From contig CAAGLK010000015.1 in NCBI GenBank assembly GCA_900770765.1, positions 1 to 6,271 of the forward strand: a stretch of DNA of 6,271 nt, given 5' to 3'. The notes beneath the pieces are model-generated. The model was not told where the DNA came from. It did not search any database and saw only the letters and a list, made by a program, of their open reading frames with translations. The stretch's first letter is position 1. The number at the start of each line of letters is the position of its first letter. The position numbers and the translations under genes were made by a program. This document shows, piece by piece, positions 1-6,144 of this stretch. The DNA is from Helicobacteraceae bacterium (GTDB taxonomy: Bacteria > Campylobacterota > Campylobacteria > Campylobacterales > Helicobacteraceae).

Positions 1-139
1 CCGTGCTGCCATCATCTACAAGCACGATTTTTAAGTTTTTATAAGTTTGATTAATTACGGATTCTAGGCAGTCTTTTAAATATTTTTCTACATTGTAAAT
101 TGGGATTGCTATGCCTACTTTTTTGCTTTGATTTTGCAT
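1..139 (-). CDS. Glycosyltransferase family 2, N-terminal 46 codons (runs off the left edge)
   Basis: The reverse strand from an ATG at 139 stays open to the window edge and encodes the start of a GT2 (GT-A fold) glycosyltransferase. The first beta strand is VGIAIPIYN at about residues 8-16. It is followed by a helix with YLKDCLESVINQTY and then by IVLVDDGST at about residues 38-46, where the VDDGS motif binds the nucleotide-sugar. An AAAGGA ribosome site lies 5 bases upstream of the ATG. Only 26 bases separate it from the murE stop, so co-transcription with murE is likely. GT2 enzymes of this type usually build lipopolysaccharide, capsule or glycan chains; the sugar and acceptor cannot be told from this fragment. 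No signal peptide is present, which fits a cytoplasmic or membrane-associated enzyme. The family call is firm; the specific role is unknown. Confidence 0.9.
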   Translation of the reverse strand, partial: MQNQSKKVGIAIPIYNVEKYLKDCLESVINQTYKNLKIVLVDDGST

Positions 140-165
140 TTTTGTCCTTTAATAATCTTAAAAAT

Positions 166-1497
166 TTATAAATGCTGTAAAATTTCTTTAGCAACTGCAA
201 TATCGCTAAAAGGAAGCGTTTTATCACCTATTATTTGATATTCCTCATCACCTTTGCCTAAAATTAACAAAATTTCATCTTTTTCTAAATTTTTAATAGC
301 AATTTCTATCGCGTTTTTTCTATTTTCTTCTAAAATTATTTTACGCCTATTCCTAAGCTCTTGTGGGATTCCAGCTAGAATCTCTTGCATAATTTCTAGC
401 GGATTCTCGCTTCTTGGATTATCACTTGTGATATAAATTTTAGCCGCATATTTTGCCGCACATTGCCCCATTTTTGGTCGCTTACTCTTATCTCTATCGC
501 CTCCAGCACCGAAAACTACGGATATTTTTTTATGTAAAAAACTCTCAAAAATCTTTTGAAAGCCATCTTCTGTGTGGGCAAAATCAACTAAAATAAGAGG
601 ATTGCAGCTTACAACTTCTAAGCGTCCTTTAACTCCGCCGAAGTTTTCTAATGCGTTGCAAATTTTCTCTAGTGGCACATTTTCTAGTAATTTTAGTGCA
701 CCAATTGCCGCTAGGGCATTGCATAAATTATGCTTACCAAAAAGGCTTAAATTAAGCGTGGCGGATTCCTTGCCATAGCTTATTTGAGCTGTGATTCCAT
801 CATTTAAGCTATAAGCATTAACACTTAGCGTAGCGGCGGATTCTATCCCATAAGTAATTGCACGATTTAGGGCGTATTTTGCGTTTTTTTCATCTTTATT
901 TATTAGCTTTAAATCTAGCGGATTTGCAAAAAAAGAATTTTTAGTATCAATATAATTTTGCAAAGTTTTATGATAATCTAAATGGTCGCTTGTTATGTTA
1001 GTTAGAATCCTTAGTGTAAATTCTAGCCCCTCTATGCGATTTTGTGTAATAGCATGAGAGCTTACTTCCATTATGAAATAATCGCATTTTTGCTCCCTTG
1101 CTTCTTTAATAGCGCTATAAATTTCTAAAAGGCTAGGCGTAGTTAAGCCTTTATTTCTAACTTGCTTTTTATTTATAAAAAACCCTCTTGTGCCAAGGAG
1201 CGCCACCCTATGCCCTAAATCTAGTAAAATTGAATAAATCATAGCCGCAGTTGTTGTCTTGCCATTTGTCCCTGTGATTCCTACAATTTTTAAGTTTAAA
1301 TCTAAAAAATCTTTTAAATCCTGTGGTGTTATAAACTCTTTAAAGCCGTTTTCTTTAGCGGAATCTAAATATTTTATATTTCCTTTTGTTATTAAAAAAG
1401 CACAATTTTTAGCATTACACTCGCCACTTAAAAGCTCTCTAGAATCATCGCTTATGAATTGTATTTTTGAATTTTTCTTATAAACTTCTATTTTCAT
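166..1497 (-). CDS. murE: UDP-N-acetylmuramoyl-L-alanyl-D-glutamate--2,6-diaminopimelate ligase
   Basis: MurE is the cytoplasmic Mur ligase that uses ATP to add meso-diaminopimelate to UDP-MurNAc-L-Ala-D-Glu. I choose the ATG at 1497 (443 residues) over an in-frame GTG at 1503, because AAGAG sits 5 bases before the ATG but touches the GTG. Visible motifs are the P-loop GTNGKTT (76-82), TTP (119-121) and VSSH (145-148) for the UDP substrate, ITSDHLDYH (168-176), a likely carbamylated lysine K186 in YIDTKNSFF, DFAHTEDG (305-312), GAGGDRDKSKRPKMG (330-344), and DNPR (359-362), which marks diaminopimelate rather than lysine specificity. The usual GKGHE near the end reads GKGDE (414-418). The N-terminal substrate domain is shorter than in the roughly 495-residue E. 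coli enzyme but fits my memory of the H. pylori protein (about 447). The gene begins 8 bases after the preceding 195-residue ORF. Confidence 0.96.
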   Translation of the reverse strand: MKIEVYKKNSKIQFISDDSRELLSGECNAKNCAFLITKGNIKYLDSAKENGFKEFITPQDLKDFLDLNLKIVGITGTNGKTTTAAMIYSILLDLGHRVALLGTRGFFINKKQVRNKGLTTPSLLEIYSAIKEAREQKCDYFIMEVSSHAITQNRIEGLEFTLRILTNITSDHLDYHKTLQNYIDTKNSFFANPLDLKLINKDEKNAKYALNRAITYGIESAATLSVNAYSLNDGITAQISYGKESATLNLSLFGKHNLCNALAAIGALKLLENVPLEKICNALENFGGVKGRLEVVSCNPLILVDFAHTEDGFQKIFESFLHKKISVVFGAGGDRDKSKRPKMGQCAAKYAAKIYITSDNPRSENPLEIMQEILAGIPQELRNRRKIILEENRKNAIEIAIKNLEKDEILLILGKGDEEYQIIGDKTLPFSDIAVAKEILQHL

Positions 1498-1505
1498 AAG
1501 CACTC

Positions 1506-2093
1506 TTATTTTTTCATAAGTTTTTGAAAGGCTTGCACGAAATCTTTATCAAAAAACATAGAGCTTCCAGCATTTTCAAAATAATTAATAGCAATATCCT
1601 TAAAGCCATTTTCGGCTAATTTTTGTATAAATATTAAAAAATCACTTTTGTTTGTAAAAATAATTTTAGAGCTTAGCATTAAATCCACAAAAGCATTTTT
1701 AAAGCCAACTTGCTGTGATAATTGCTTAAAATCATCATATAATACACCATTACTGCTTTCTATTTCTACATCTTGCATATGAAGCATTGCCGAGTTTAAA
1801 GCATATAGGTTAGAATCAAAATTTTCAAGCATTTCTAAAATCACAGATTCTGGCTCACAAGAATTTCTCTTATTAATCACTTGATAATATTCCCATAAAG
1901 TCTTTGCTTCATCTTCAAATGTATTTGCCATATCCGCTAAAATGCAAATCATTTTTACATATAATCTCTCTTTTTTATTTAAATTTTCCTCTTGTAAATT
2001 TGCATTACAAAAACTTCTTAAAACCCCATCATAATCTTTTTTATTAAACGCAATTTTTGTTTTTTTCTTTAATTCTAAGTATTTTTTTGTCAC
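1506..2093 (-). CDS. Hypothetical protein, 195 aa, between the NifU-like gene and murE
   Basis: I do not recognise a characterised family. The start is GTG at 2093, supported by AAAAGG 6 bases upstream that overlaps the stop of the NifU-like gene. The product has no signal peptide or membrane segment, so it should be cytoplasmic. It is rich in Lys, Glu, Asn and Phe and looks almost wholly helical. Residues 10-75 (with KKDYDGVLRSFCNANLQE) resemble a TPR-like helix pair, but no canonical repeat can be proven. It has three cysteines (about C29, C50, C79) in no metal-binding spacing. Position and size match my recollection of H. pylori HP1493, also hypothetical and also between nifU-like HP1492 and murE HP1494, which would make it a lineage-conserved gene. 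A scaffold role is only a guess from the helical content. Confidence 0.85.
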   Translation of the reverse strand: MTKKYLELKKKTKIAFNKKDYDGVLRSFCNANLQEENLNKKERLYVKMICILADMANTFEDEAKTLWEYYQVINKRNSCEPESVILEMLENFDSNLYALNSAMLHMQDVEIESSNGVLYDDFKQLSQQVGFKNAFVDLMLSSKIIFTNKSDFLIFIQKLAENGFKDIAINYFENAGSSMFFDKDFVQAFQKLMKK

Positions 2094-2104
2094 AAATAGC
2101 CTTT

Positions 2105-2350
2105 TTAAGCGAGATTTATAAGCTCAATTTCTGGGTGAATATCATCTTTTAGGGTTTTTAAGATTCCATACTTTAATGTATTGGCACTACTTGCACAGCC
2201 CTTACAAGCCCCCTCTAATCGCACAAAAACAACACCATTTTCTATCTTTACAAGCGTTACATTTCCACCATCACGCATAAGCATTGGTCGCACTTTATCA
2301 ATACAAATTTCAACAGGCTTTAATAATTCCTCATCACTAAATGGAAGCAT
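2105..2350 (-). CDS. NifU-like C-terminal-domain protein (Fe-S cluster scaffold/carrier)
   Basis: This 81-residue protein is a stand-alone NifU C-terminal (Nfu-type) domain. Family members bind a cluster between two subunits and pass it to apo-proteins in the cytoplasm. The evidence is the helix-strand start EELLKPVEICIDKVRPML, the DGGNV segment (27-31), the strand FVRLEGAC, and the CxxC pair C49/C52 in GACKGCASSANTLKYGI. No N-terminal IscU-like domain or A-type domain is attached, and the length is normal for a single-domain member. The ATG at 2350 is preceded by AAAGAG at 5 bases. It is the first gene of the minus-strand unit and is divergent from frdCAB, whose FrdB product carries three Fe-S clusters; any functional link is inference. 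It corresponds to what I remember as HP1492 in H. pylori. The family call is strong; the exact client proteins are unknown. Confidence 0.93.
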   Translation of the reverse strand: MLPFSDEELLKPVEICIDKVRPMLMRDGGNVTLVKIENGVVFVRLEGACKGCASSANTLKYGILKTLKDDIHPEIELINLA

Positions 2351-2359
2351 TTTTCACTC

Positions 2360-2436
2360 TTTAATAAAATTTTAAAAATTCTAATTTTGCTTAAGTTTGT
2401 ATAAAAATTTACTTAAAACTATTTAATAAAATTTTA
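2360..2436 (+). repeat. 15-bp perfect direct repeat in the nifU/frdC intergenic region
   Basis: TTTAATAAAATTTTA occurs at 2360-2374 and again at 2422-2436 in the same orientation, 62 bases apart. The first copy covers the likely transcript start of the nifU-side promoter. The second sits just upstream of the frdC -10 box. Both are pure A/T, so chance or an AT-rich promoter habit cannot be excluded. A shared operator is possible. Confidence 0.5.
2378..2383 (-). promoter_or_regulatory. Possible -10 box for the nifU-195aa-murE-GT2 unit
   Basis: Read on the minus strand, TAGAAT (2383 to 2378) is one mismatch from TATAAT and would start transcription near 2371, about 20 bases before the NifU-like ATG. 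No clear -35 box is seen, as is usual for sigma-70 promoters of this group. TATACA at 2403-2398 is an alternative. Confidence 0.35.
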
Positions 2437-2449
2437 TTTAAAATGTTTT
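2415..2449 (+). promoter_or_regulatory. 35-bp imperfect dyad upstream of the frd -10 box (candidate operator)
   Basis: The left arm AAAACTATTTAATAAAA (2415-2431) and the right arm TTTTATTTAAAATGTTTT (2432-2449) are near reverse complements. Both ends match (AAAAC/GTTTT), and the centre AATAAAATTTTATT is a perfect palindrome. It abuts the -10 box, where a repressor would block polymerase. The TAATAAAATTTTATTTA core loosely resembles the AT-rich Fur-type boxes described in Helicobacter, but this is not enough to name a regulator. It may also simply be the AT-rich periodic tract that replaces the -35 box in this phylum. Confidence 0.35.
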
Positions 2450-2454
2450 ATAAT
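2449..2454 (+). promoter_or_regulatory. -10 box of the frdCAB promoter
   Basis: A perfect TATAAT hexamer with T-rich upstream sequence and no -35 match is typical of the vegetative promoters of Helicobacter and Campylobacter. The predicted start is near 2461, giving a leader of about 57 bases before frdC. The leader has no ATG and no strong secondary structure. Confidence 0.65.
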
Positions 2455-2506
2455 AATACGATTTTTGGTTTAATTTGTTGTGCGTAAGCATTGTTATTTA
2501 TCTTTT

Positions 2507-2512
2507 AGGAGG
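2507..2512 (+). promoter_or_regulatory. Strong ribosome binding site of frdC
   Basis: AGGAGG lies 5 bases before the ATG at 2518. It is the strongest Shine-Dalgarno match in the window and fixes the frdC start. It fits high translation of the first gene of a respiratory operon. Confidence 0.85.
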
Positions 2513-2517
2513 AATCT

Positions 2518-3246
2518 ATGCAAAAAGATGAGGCGATTATTCAGGGGTATTTAAATATCACTTCTGAGCGTAAAAAAAGAAAGTGTCCAGCGAAAATGGA
2601 CTTGTGGCAAAGCATTAGCGGAGTTGTGTTAGCTATTTTTATTTTATTCCATATGTGCTTTACTTCTTCAATTTTACTTGGACCTGATGCCTTTAATGCG
2701 GTTGTGGCATTTAGCGAGGCTTCATTTATCTTTGGCGGTAAGGGGCTACCTATTATTACTACTTTAGTTGTGGCTGTTGTTGCGGCGTTTTTTGTGCTAC
2801 ACGCATTTTTAGCGATGAGAAAATTCCCAGCAAATTTAAAACAGCTTAGCATTTTTAAAACGCATAAAAGTTTAATGCATCACTGCGATACAACTTTATG
2901 GTGGTTACAATTCATCACCGGATTTATTTTATTTTTCCTAGGTGGAGCGCATTTAGTTACGATTCTAGCGGCTTCTACTGAGATTAATGCTATTACTTCT
3001 GCGGCTAGATTTGTAGATGGCAACTTAGCAGAATTTTATTTAGTGCTTTTAATTGTAATGGTGCTTCATGCCAGCATTGGGCTATATCGCGTGATTGTGA
3101 AGTGGATTCCACTAGGTGAGACTGCAAAGCAGAGTGATATTAATAGAAGAAATGTGAAAATTGCCGTATTTGGAATCTTTTTAGCACTTGGCGTAATTGC
3201 GTTTATTGCGGATTTTGTGTGGATTGCACTAGGCAAGAGTTTATAA
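2518..3246 (+). CDS. frdC: Fumarate reductase di-heme cytochrome b membrane subunit
   Basis: FrdC anchors menaquinol:fumarate reductase in the inner membrane, oxidises menaquinol and passes electrons through two b hemes to FrdB. Five membrane helices can be seen at about residues 26-54, 78-101, 122-151, 170-196 and 210-239. The four axial histidines H45, H95, H145 and H184 align with W. succinogenes H44, H93, H143 and H182. E67 aligns with the quinol-site Glu66, and R164 and K195 with conserved positive residues. Conserved stretches include HAFLAMRKFP, FKTHKSLM and GLYR. The oddity is that the position of W. succinogenes Glu180 (two before H184) is V182, in VMVLHASIGLYR. At 242 residues the C-terminal tail is about 14 shorter than in W. 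succinogenes. The gene leads the frdCAB operon; its stop overlaps the AAGGAG site of frdA. The identity is certain; the effect of the Val change is inference. Confidence 0.97.
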   Translation: MQKDEAIIQGYLNITSERKKRKCPAKMDLWQSISGVVLAIFILFHMCFTSSILLGPDAFNAVVAFSEASFIFGGKGLPIITTLVVAVVAAFFVLHAFLAMRKFPANLKQLSIFKTHKSLMHHCDTTLWWLQFITGFILFFLGGAHLVTILAASTEINAITSAARFVDGNLAEFYLVLLIVMVLHASIGLYRVIVKWIPLGETAKQSDINRRNVKIAVFGIFLALGVIAFIADFVWIALGKSL

Positions 3247-3255
3247 GGAGCTAGG

Positions 3256-5229
3256 ATGAAAATTATTTATTGTGATTCATTGGTAATTGGCGGTGGTTTA
3301 GCAGGTCTTCGCTCTGCAGTTGCCTGTAAAACAAAGGGCTTAAGCACAATCGTTTTAAGTCTAATTCCTGTTAAGCGAAGCCACTCAGCAGCGGCGCAAG
3401 GCGGTATGCAAGCAAGCCTTGGAAACTCAAAAATGAGTGATGGCGATAATGAAGACTTACACTTTGCCGACACCGTTAAAGGAAGCGACTGGGGGTGTGA
3501 CCAAAAGGTAGCTAGAATGTTTGTAACAACAGCGCCAAAAGCGATTCGTCAATTAGCTGCTTGGGGTGTGCCATGGACTAGGATTAAAAAGGGTGATAGG
3601 ACGGCAATTATTAACGCACAAAAAACAACTATCACAGAAGAAGACTTCCGCCACGGCTTAATCCACTCAAGGGATTTTGGTGGGACTAAAAAATGGCGGA
3701 CTTGCTACACAGCCGATGCTACAGGGCATTCAATGCTTTTTGCAGTGGCAAATGAAGCATTAAAACACGGCGTAGAAATCCACGATAGAAAAGAAGCAAT
3801 TGCATTAATACATAAAGATGGTAGATGCTTTGGGGCTGTTGTGCGTGATTTAATCACAGGTGAGCTAATTGGCTATGTGGCTAAAGGGACGCTAATTGCC
3901 ACAGGTGGATATGGTAGAATCTATAAAGATACTACAAACGCCGTAATTTGCGAAGGCACCGGCACTGCAATAGCACTAGAAACCGGAATCGCAAAGCTAG
4001 GAAATATGGAGGCGGTGCAATTCCACCCAACAGGTTTATTCCCAAGTGGAATCTTACTAACTGAAGGCTGCAGAGGTGATGGCGGCGTATTAAGAGATGT
4101 AGATGGCTATCGCTTTATGCCAGATTATGAGCCTGAGAAAAAGGAGCTTGCTAGCCGAGATGTAGTTGCTCGCCGCATGATTCAAAGAATTAGAGAGGGC
4201 AAGGGCGTAGCGTCTCCTTATGGTGAGCATTTATGGCTTGATATTTCAATTTTAGGCAGAAAGCATATTGAGACAAACTTAAGGGATGTGCAAGAGATTT
4301 GCGAGTGCTTTGCAGGGATTGACCCAGCGGAGAAATGGGCGCCTGTGAAACCTATGCAGCATTATTGCATGGGTGGAATCCGCACAAACGCTAAGGGCGA
4401 GACTGCGTTAGTTGGGCTATTTTCCGCTGGTGAGGCTGCATGCTGGGATTTACACGGCTTTAACCGCTTAGGTGGGAACTCTGTAAGCGAGGCGGTTGTA
4501 AGTGGTATGATTATCGGTGATTATTTCGCGGAAGCGTGTCAAAATATGCAAGTAGAAATTAAAACTGAAGTTGTGGAATCCTTCATAAACGAGCAGCAAA
4601 AATATTTAGATTCCATCCTTGCAAATACAGGAAGTGAAAATGTATTTGAAATAAAAGATAGAATGAAGCAAATTATGGGCGATAAAGTTGGAATCTTTAG
4701 AGATGGCGAACACTTAGAATCTGCGGTAAATGAATTAGAGCAGCTCTATATCCGCTCTAAAAATATAGGCATTAAAACAAAACGCCTAAGTGCAAATCCA
4801 GAGCTTGAAGAGGCTTATCGTGTGCCAAAAATGCTTAAAATCGCCCTATGTGTCGCAAAAGGTGCGCTTGATAGGACAGAATCCCGTGGCGCACATAGCC
4901 GAGAAGATTATCCAAAGCGAGATGATGTAAAATGGCTAAAACGCACACTAACTAGCTGGGAGAGCGAATCCCAAACACTACCTACAATAACCTATGAACC
5001 ACTAGATATTTCTACTATGGAAATCGCTCCAGGATTCCGCGGTTATGGGGCTAAGGGGATGATTATTGAAAATCCAGAAAGTCTAAGAAGAGAAGAAGAA
5101 ATCAATAAAATTAGAAGCGAGTTAGAAGCACAAGGCAAAGACCGCTACGAAATCCAAGAAGCCTTAATGCCATTTGAACTACAAAGCTACTATAAAGCTA
5201 GAAATGAAAGAATAGGAGACAAACAATGA
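3256..5229 (+). CDS. frdA: Fumarate reductase flavoprotein subunit
   Basis: FrdA reduces fumarate to succinate on the cytoplasmic face with covalently bound FAD; it can also run in reverse. At 657 residues it is nearly the length of W. succinogenes FrdA (656), and key residues fall at the same numbers. These are the dinucleotide motif GGGLAG (12-17), the flavin-linked H43 in RSHSAAAQGG, and the dicarboxylate and catalytic set H257 (QFHPTG), T269/E270 (LLTEGCRGDGG), R301 (ASRDVV), H369 (MQHYCMGG) and R404 (GFNRLGGNS). The C-terminal part (from about 440) has the helical domain and the SRGAHSREDYPKRDD segment typical of the family. AAGGAG lies 5 bases before the ATG and overlaps the frdC stop. 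The last bases overlap the frdB start in an ATGA junction, implying translational coupling. No frameshift or missing active-site residue is seen. Confidence 0.98.
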   Translation: MKIIYCDSLVIGGGLAGLRSAVACKTKGLSTIVLSLIPVKRSHSAAAQGGMQASLGNSKMSDGDNEDLHFADTVKGSDWGCDQKVARMFVTTAPKAIRQLAAWGVPWTRIKKGDRTAIINAQKTTITEEDFRHGLIHSRDFGGTKKWRTCYTADATGHSMLFAVANEALKHGVEIHDRKEAIALIHKDGRCFGAVVRDLITGELIGYVAKGTLIATGGYGRIYKDTTNAVICEGTGTAIALETGIAKLGNMEAVQFHPTGLFPSGILLTEGCRGDGGVLRDVDGYRFMPDYEPEKKELASRDVVARRMIQRIREGKGVASPYGEHLWLDISILGRKHIETNLRDVQEICECFAGIDPAEKWAPVKPMQHYCMGGIRTNAKGETALVGLFSAGEAACWDLHGFNRLGGNSVSEAVVSGMIIGDYFAEACQNMQVEIKTEVVESFINEQQKYLDSILANTGSENVFEIKDRMKQIMGDKVGIFRDGEHLESAVNELEQLYIRSKNIGIKTKRLSANPELEEAYRVPKMLKIALCVAKGALDRTESRGAHSREDYPKRDDVKWLKRTLTSWESESQTLPTITYEPLDISTMEIAPGFRGYGAKGMIIENPESLRREEEINKIRSELEAQGKDRYEIQEALMPFELQSYYKARNERIGDKQ

Positions 5230-5972
5230 GTGGAGCAGTTGTTAGTAGTAATAGAGAATTAACCATTAGAGTTTTGAAGTTTGACCCAAATAGTGCAGTA
5301 TCTAAGCCGCATTTTAAGGAATACAAGCTAAAAGAAGCGCATTCTATGACGATTTTTATCGTGCTTAATATGATAAAAGAGCAATACGACCCAGATTTAA
5401 GCTTTGACTTCGTGTGTAGGGCTGGGATTTGCGGAAGCTGTGGAATGATGATTAATGGACGCCCACGCCTTGCTTGTAGGACACTTACAAAGGATTTCAA
5501 AGATGGCGTAATTACGCTTATGCCACTTCCTGCATTTAAGCTAATCAAAGATTTAAGTGTGGATACAGGAAATTGGTTTAATGGTATGAGTAAGCGAGTT
5601 GAGAGCTGGATTCACGCACAAGAAAAAGATATGGAGCATATGAGCTTAATTGAAGAGCGAGTAGAGCCTGAAGTGGCTGCAGAAGTTTTCGAGCTTGACC
5701 GCTGCATTGAGTGCGGCTGCTGTATTGCAAGCTGTGGAACTAAGCTAATGCGTGAAGACTTTGTAGGAGCTGCTGGGCTAAATCGTGTGGTGAGATTCAT
5801 GCTAGACCCTCACGATGAGAGAAGCGATGCGGATTATTATGAGCTAGTTGGCGATGATAATGGCGTATTTGGCTGCATGAGCTTATTAGCTTGTCATGAT
5901 GTATGTCCTAAAAACTTGCCACTGCAGAGCAAGATTGCGTATTTAAGACGCAAAATGGCTACAACAAAATAA
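5226..5972 (+). CDS. frdB: Fumarate reductase iron-sulfur subunit
   Basis: FrdB carries electrons from the FrdC hemes to FAD in FrdA through three clusters. Residues 1-110 form the plant-type ferredoxin domain with [2Fe-2S] ligands C64, C69, C72 and C84 (CRAGICGSCG...RLAC). The C-terminal helical domain has CIECGCCIASC (160-170) and the later cysteines C217, C223 and C227. By family pattern C160/C163/C166/C227 hold the [4Fe-4S] cluster and C170/C217/C223 the [3Fe-4S] cluster. All ligands are present. The start overlaps the frdA stop (ATGA) and is preceded by AGGAG at 7 bases, so stoichiometric coupled synthesis is expected. At 248 residues it is normal in size; the N-terminus is a few residues longer than in W. 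succinogenes. It is the last gene of the operon, with a hairpin 18 bases downstream. Confidence 0.98.
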   Translation: MSGAVVSSNRELTIRVLKFDPNSAVSKPHFKEYKLKEAHSMTIFIVLNMIKEQYDPDLSFDFVCRAGICGSCGMMINGRPRLACRTLTKDFKDGVITLMPLPAFKLIKDLSVDTGNWFNGMSKRVESWIHAQEKDMEHMSLIEERVEPEVAAEVFELDRCIECGCCIASCGTKLMREDFVGAAGLNRVVRFMLDPHDERSDADYYELVGDDNGVFGCMSLLACHDVCPKNLPLQSKIAYLRRKMATTK

Positions 5973-5990
5973 TTTAAAAATAAAATGTAG

Positions 5991-6011
5991 AATCCCTTTT
6001 TAAGGGATTTT
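5991..6011 (+). terminator. Rho-independent terminator of frdCAB
   Basis: AATCCCTT (5991-5998) pairs with AAGGGATT (6002-6009) around a TTT loop, giving an 8-bp stem that runs into a short T tract. It starts 18 bases after the frdB stop. The T tract is only four bases, so termination may be partial and let some transcription into the tRNA. Confidence 0.75.
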
Positions 6012-6031
6012 GCAAATCTTAAATTTACTTT

Positions 6032-6040
6032 TGCTAGAAT
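6032..6040 (+). promoter_or_regulatory. Extended -10 promoter of the serine tRNA
   Basis: TGCTAGAAT combines an extended TGn element with a near-consensus -10 box. The predicted start is near 6047, about 10 bases before the tRNA 5' end. This gives the tRNA a promoter separate from frdCAB. Confidence 0.6.
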
Positions 6041-6056
6041 CTCACTTTTAATTTTT

Positions 6057-6144
6057 AGAGGGGTGTCCGAGTGGTTGAAGGAGCACGCCTGGAACGCGTG
6101 TAAGGTGCAAGCCTTCGAGGGTTCGAATCCCTTCCCCTCTGCCA
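6057..6144 (+). tRNA. tRNA-Ser (anticodon GGA), with encoded CCA
   Basis: The cloverleaf can be folded by eye. The acceptor stem AGAGGGG (6057-6063) pairs perfectly with CCCCTCT (6134-6140), followed by discriminator G and an encoded CCA. The anticodon stem CACGC/GCGTG (6084-6088, 6096-6100) holds the loop CTGGAAC with anticodon GGA at 6091-6093, which reads UCC and UCU. The T arm is GAGGG-TTCGAAT-CCCTT (6117-6133). The long variable arm (6101-6116, AAGG/CCTT stem) makes it a class II tRNA and, with the anticodon and discriminator G, fixes serine. It has its own promoter and lies downstream of the frdCAB terminator. Confidence 0.98.

Noticed and set aside
1498..1503. A GTG start for murE, two codons upstream of the chosen ATG
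   Set aside because: The only purine-rich ribosome site touches this GTG, while it is properly spaced from the ATG at 1497.
2479..2491. A small hairpin with a GTAA loop in the frdC leader (TGC-GTAA-GCA)
   Set aside because: The stem has only three or four pairs, including a G-T, too weak to call a riboswitch or RNA element.
2475..2525. A leader peptide starting at TTG and overlapping the frdC start
   Set aside because: It has no ribosome site of its own and a rare start codon, and would read across the strong frdC Shine-Dalgarno.
2572..2578. A run of seven A near the frdC start, and T7 runs at the start of the 195-aa gene, as phase-variable tracts
   Set aside because: The runs are too short for typical slipped-strand switching, and an off-switch in a core respiratory gene is unlikely; the frames are intact.
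2541..2852. A 103-codon minus-strand ORF opposite frdC
   Set aside because: The frdC frame carries all heme ligands and family motifs; the opposite frame is a shadow of it.
5198..5548. A 116-codon minus-strand ORF antisense to the frdA/frdB junction
   Set aside because: It lies wholly opposite the conserved frdA/frdB coding sequence, has no ribosome site of note and no recognisable domain.
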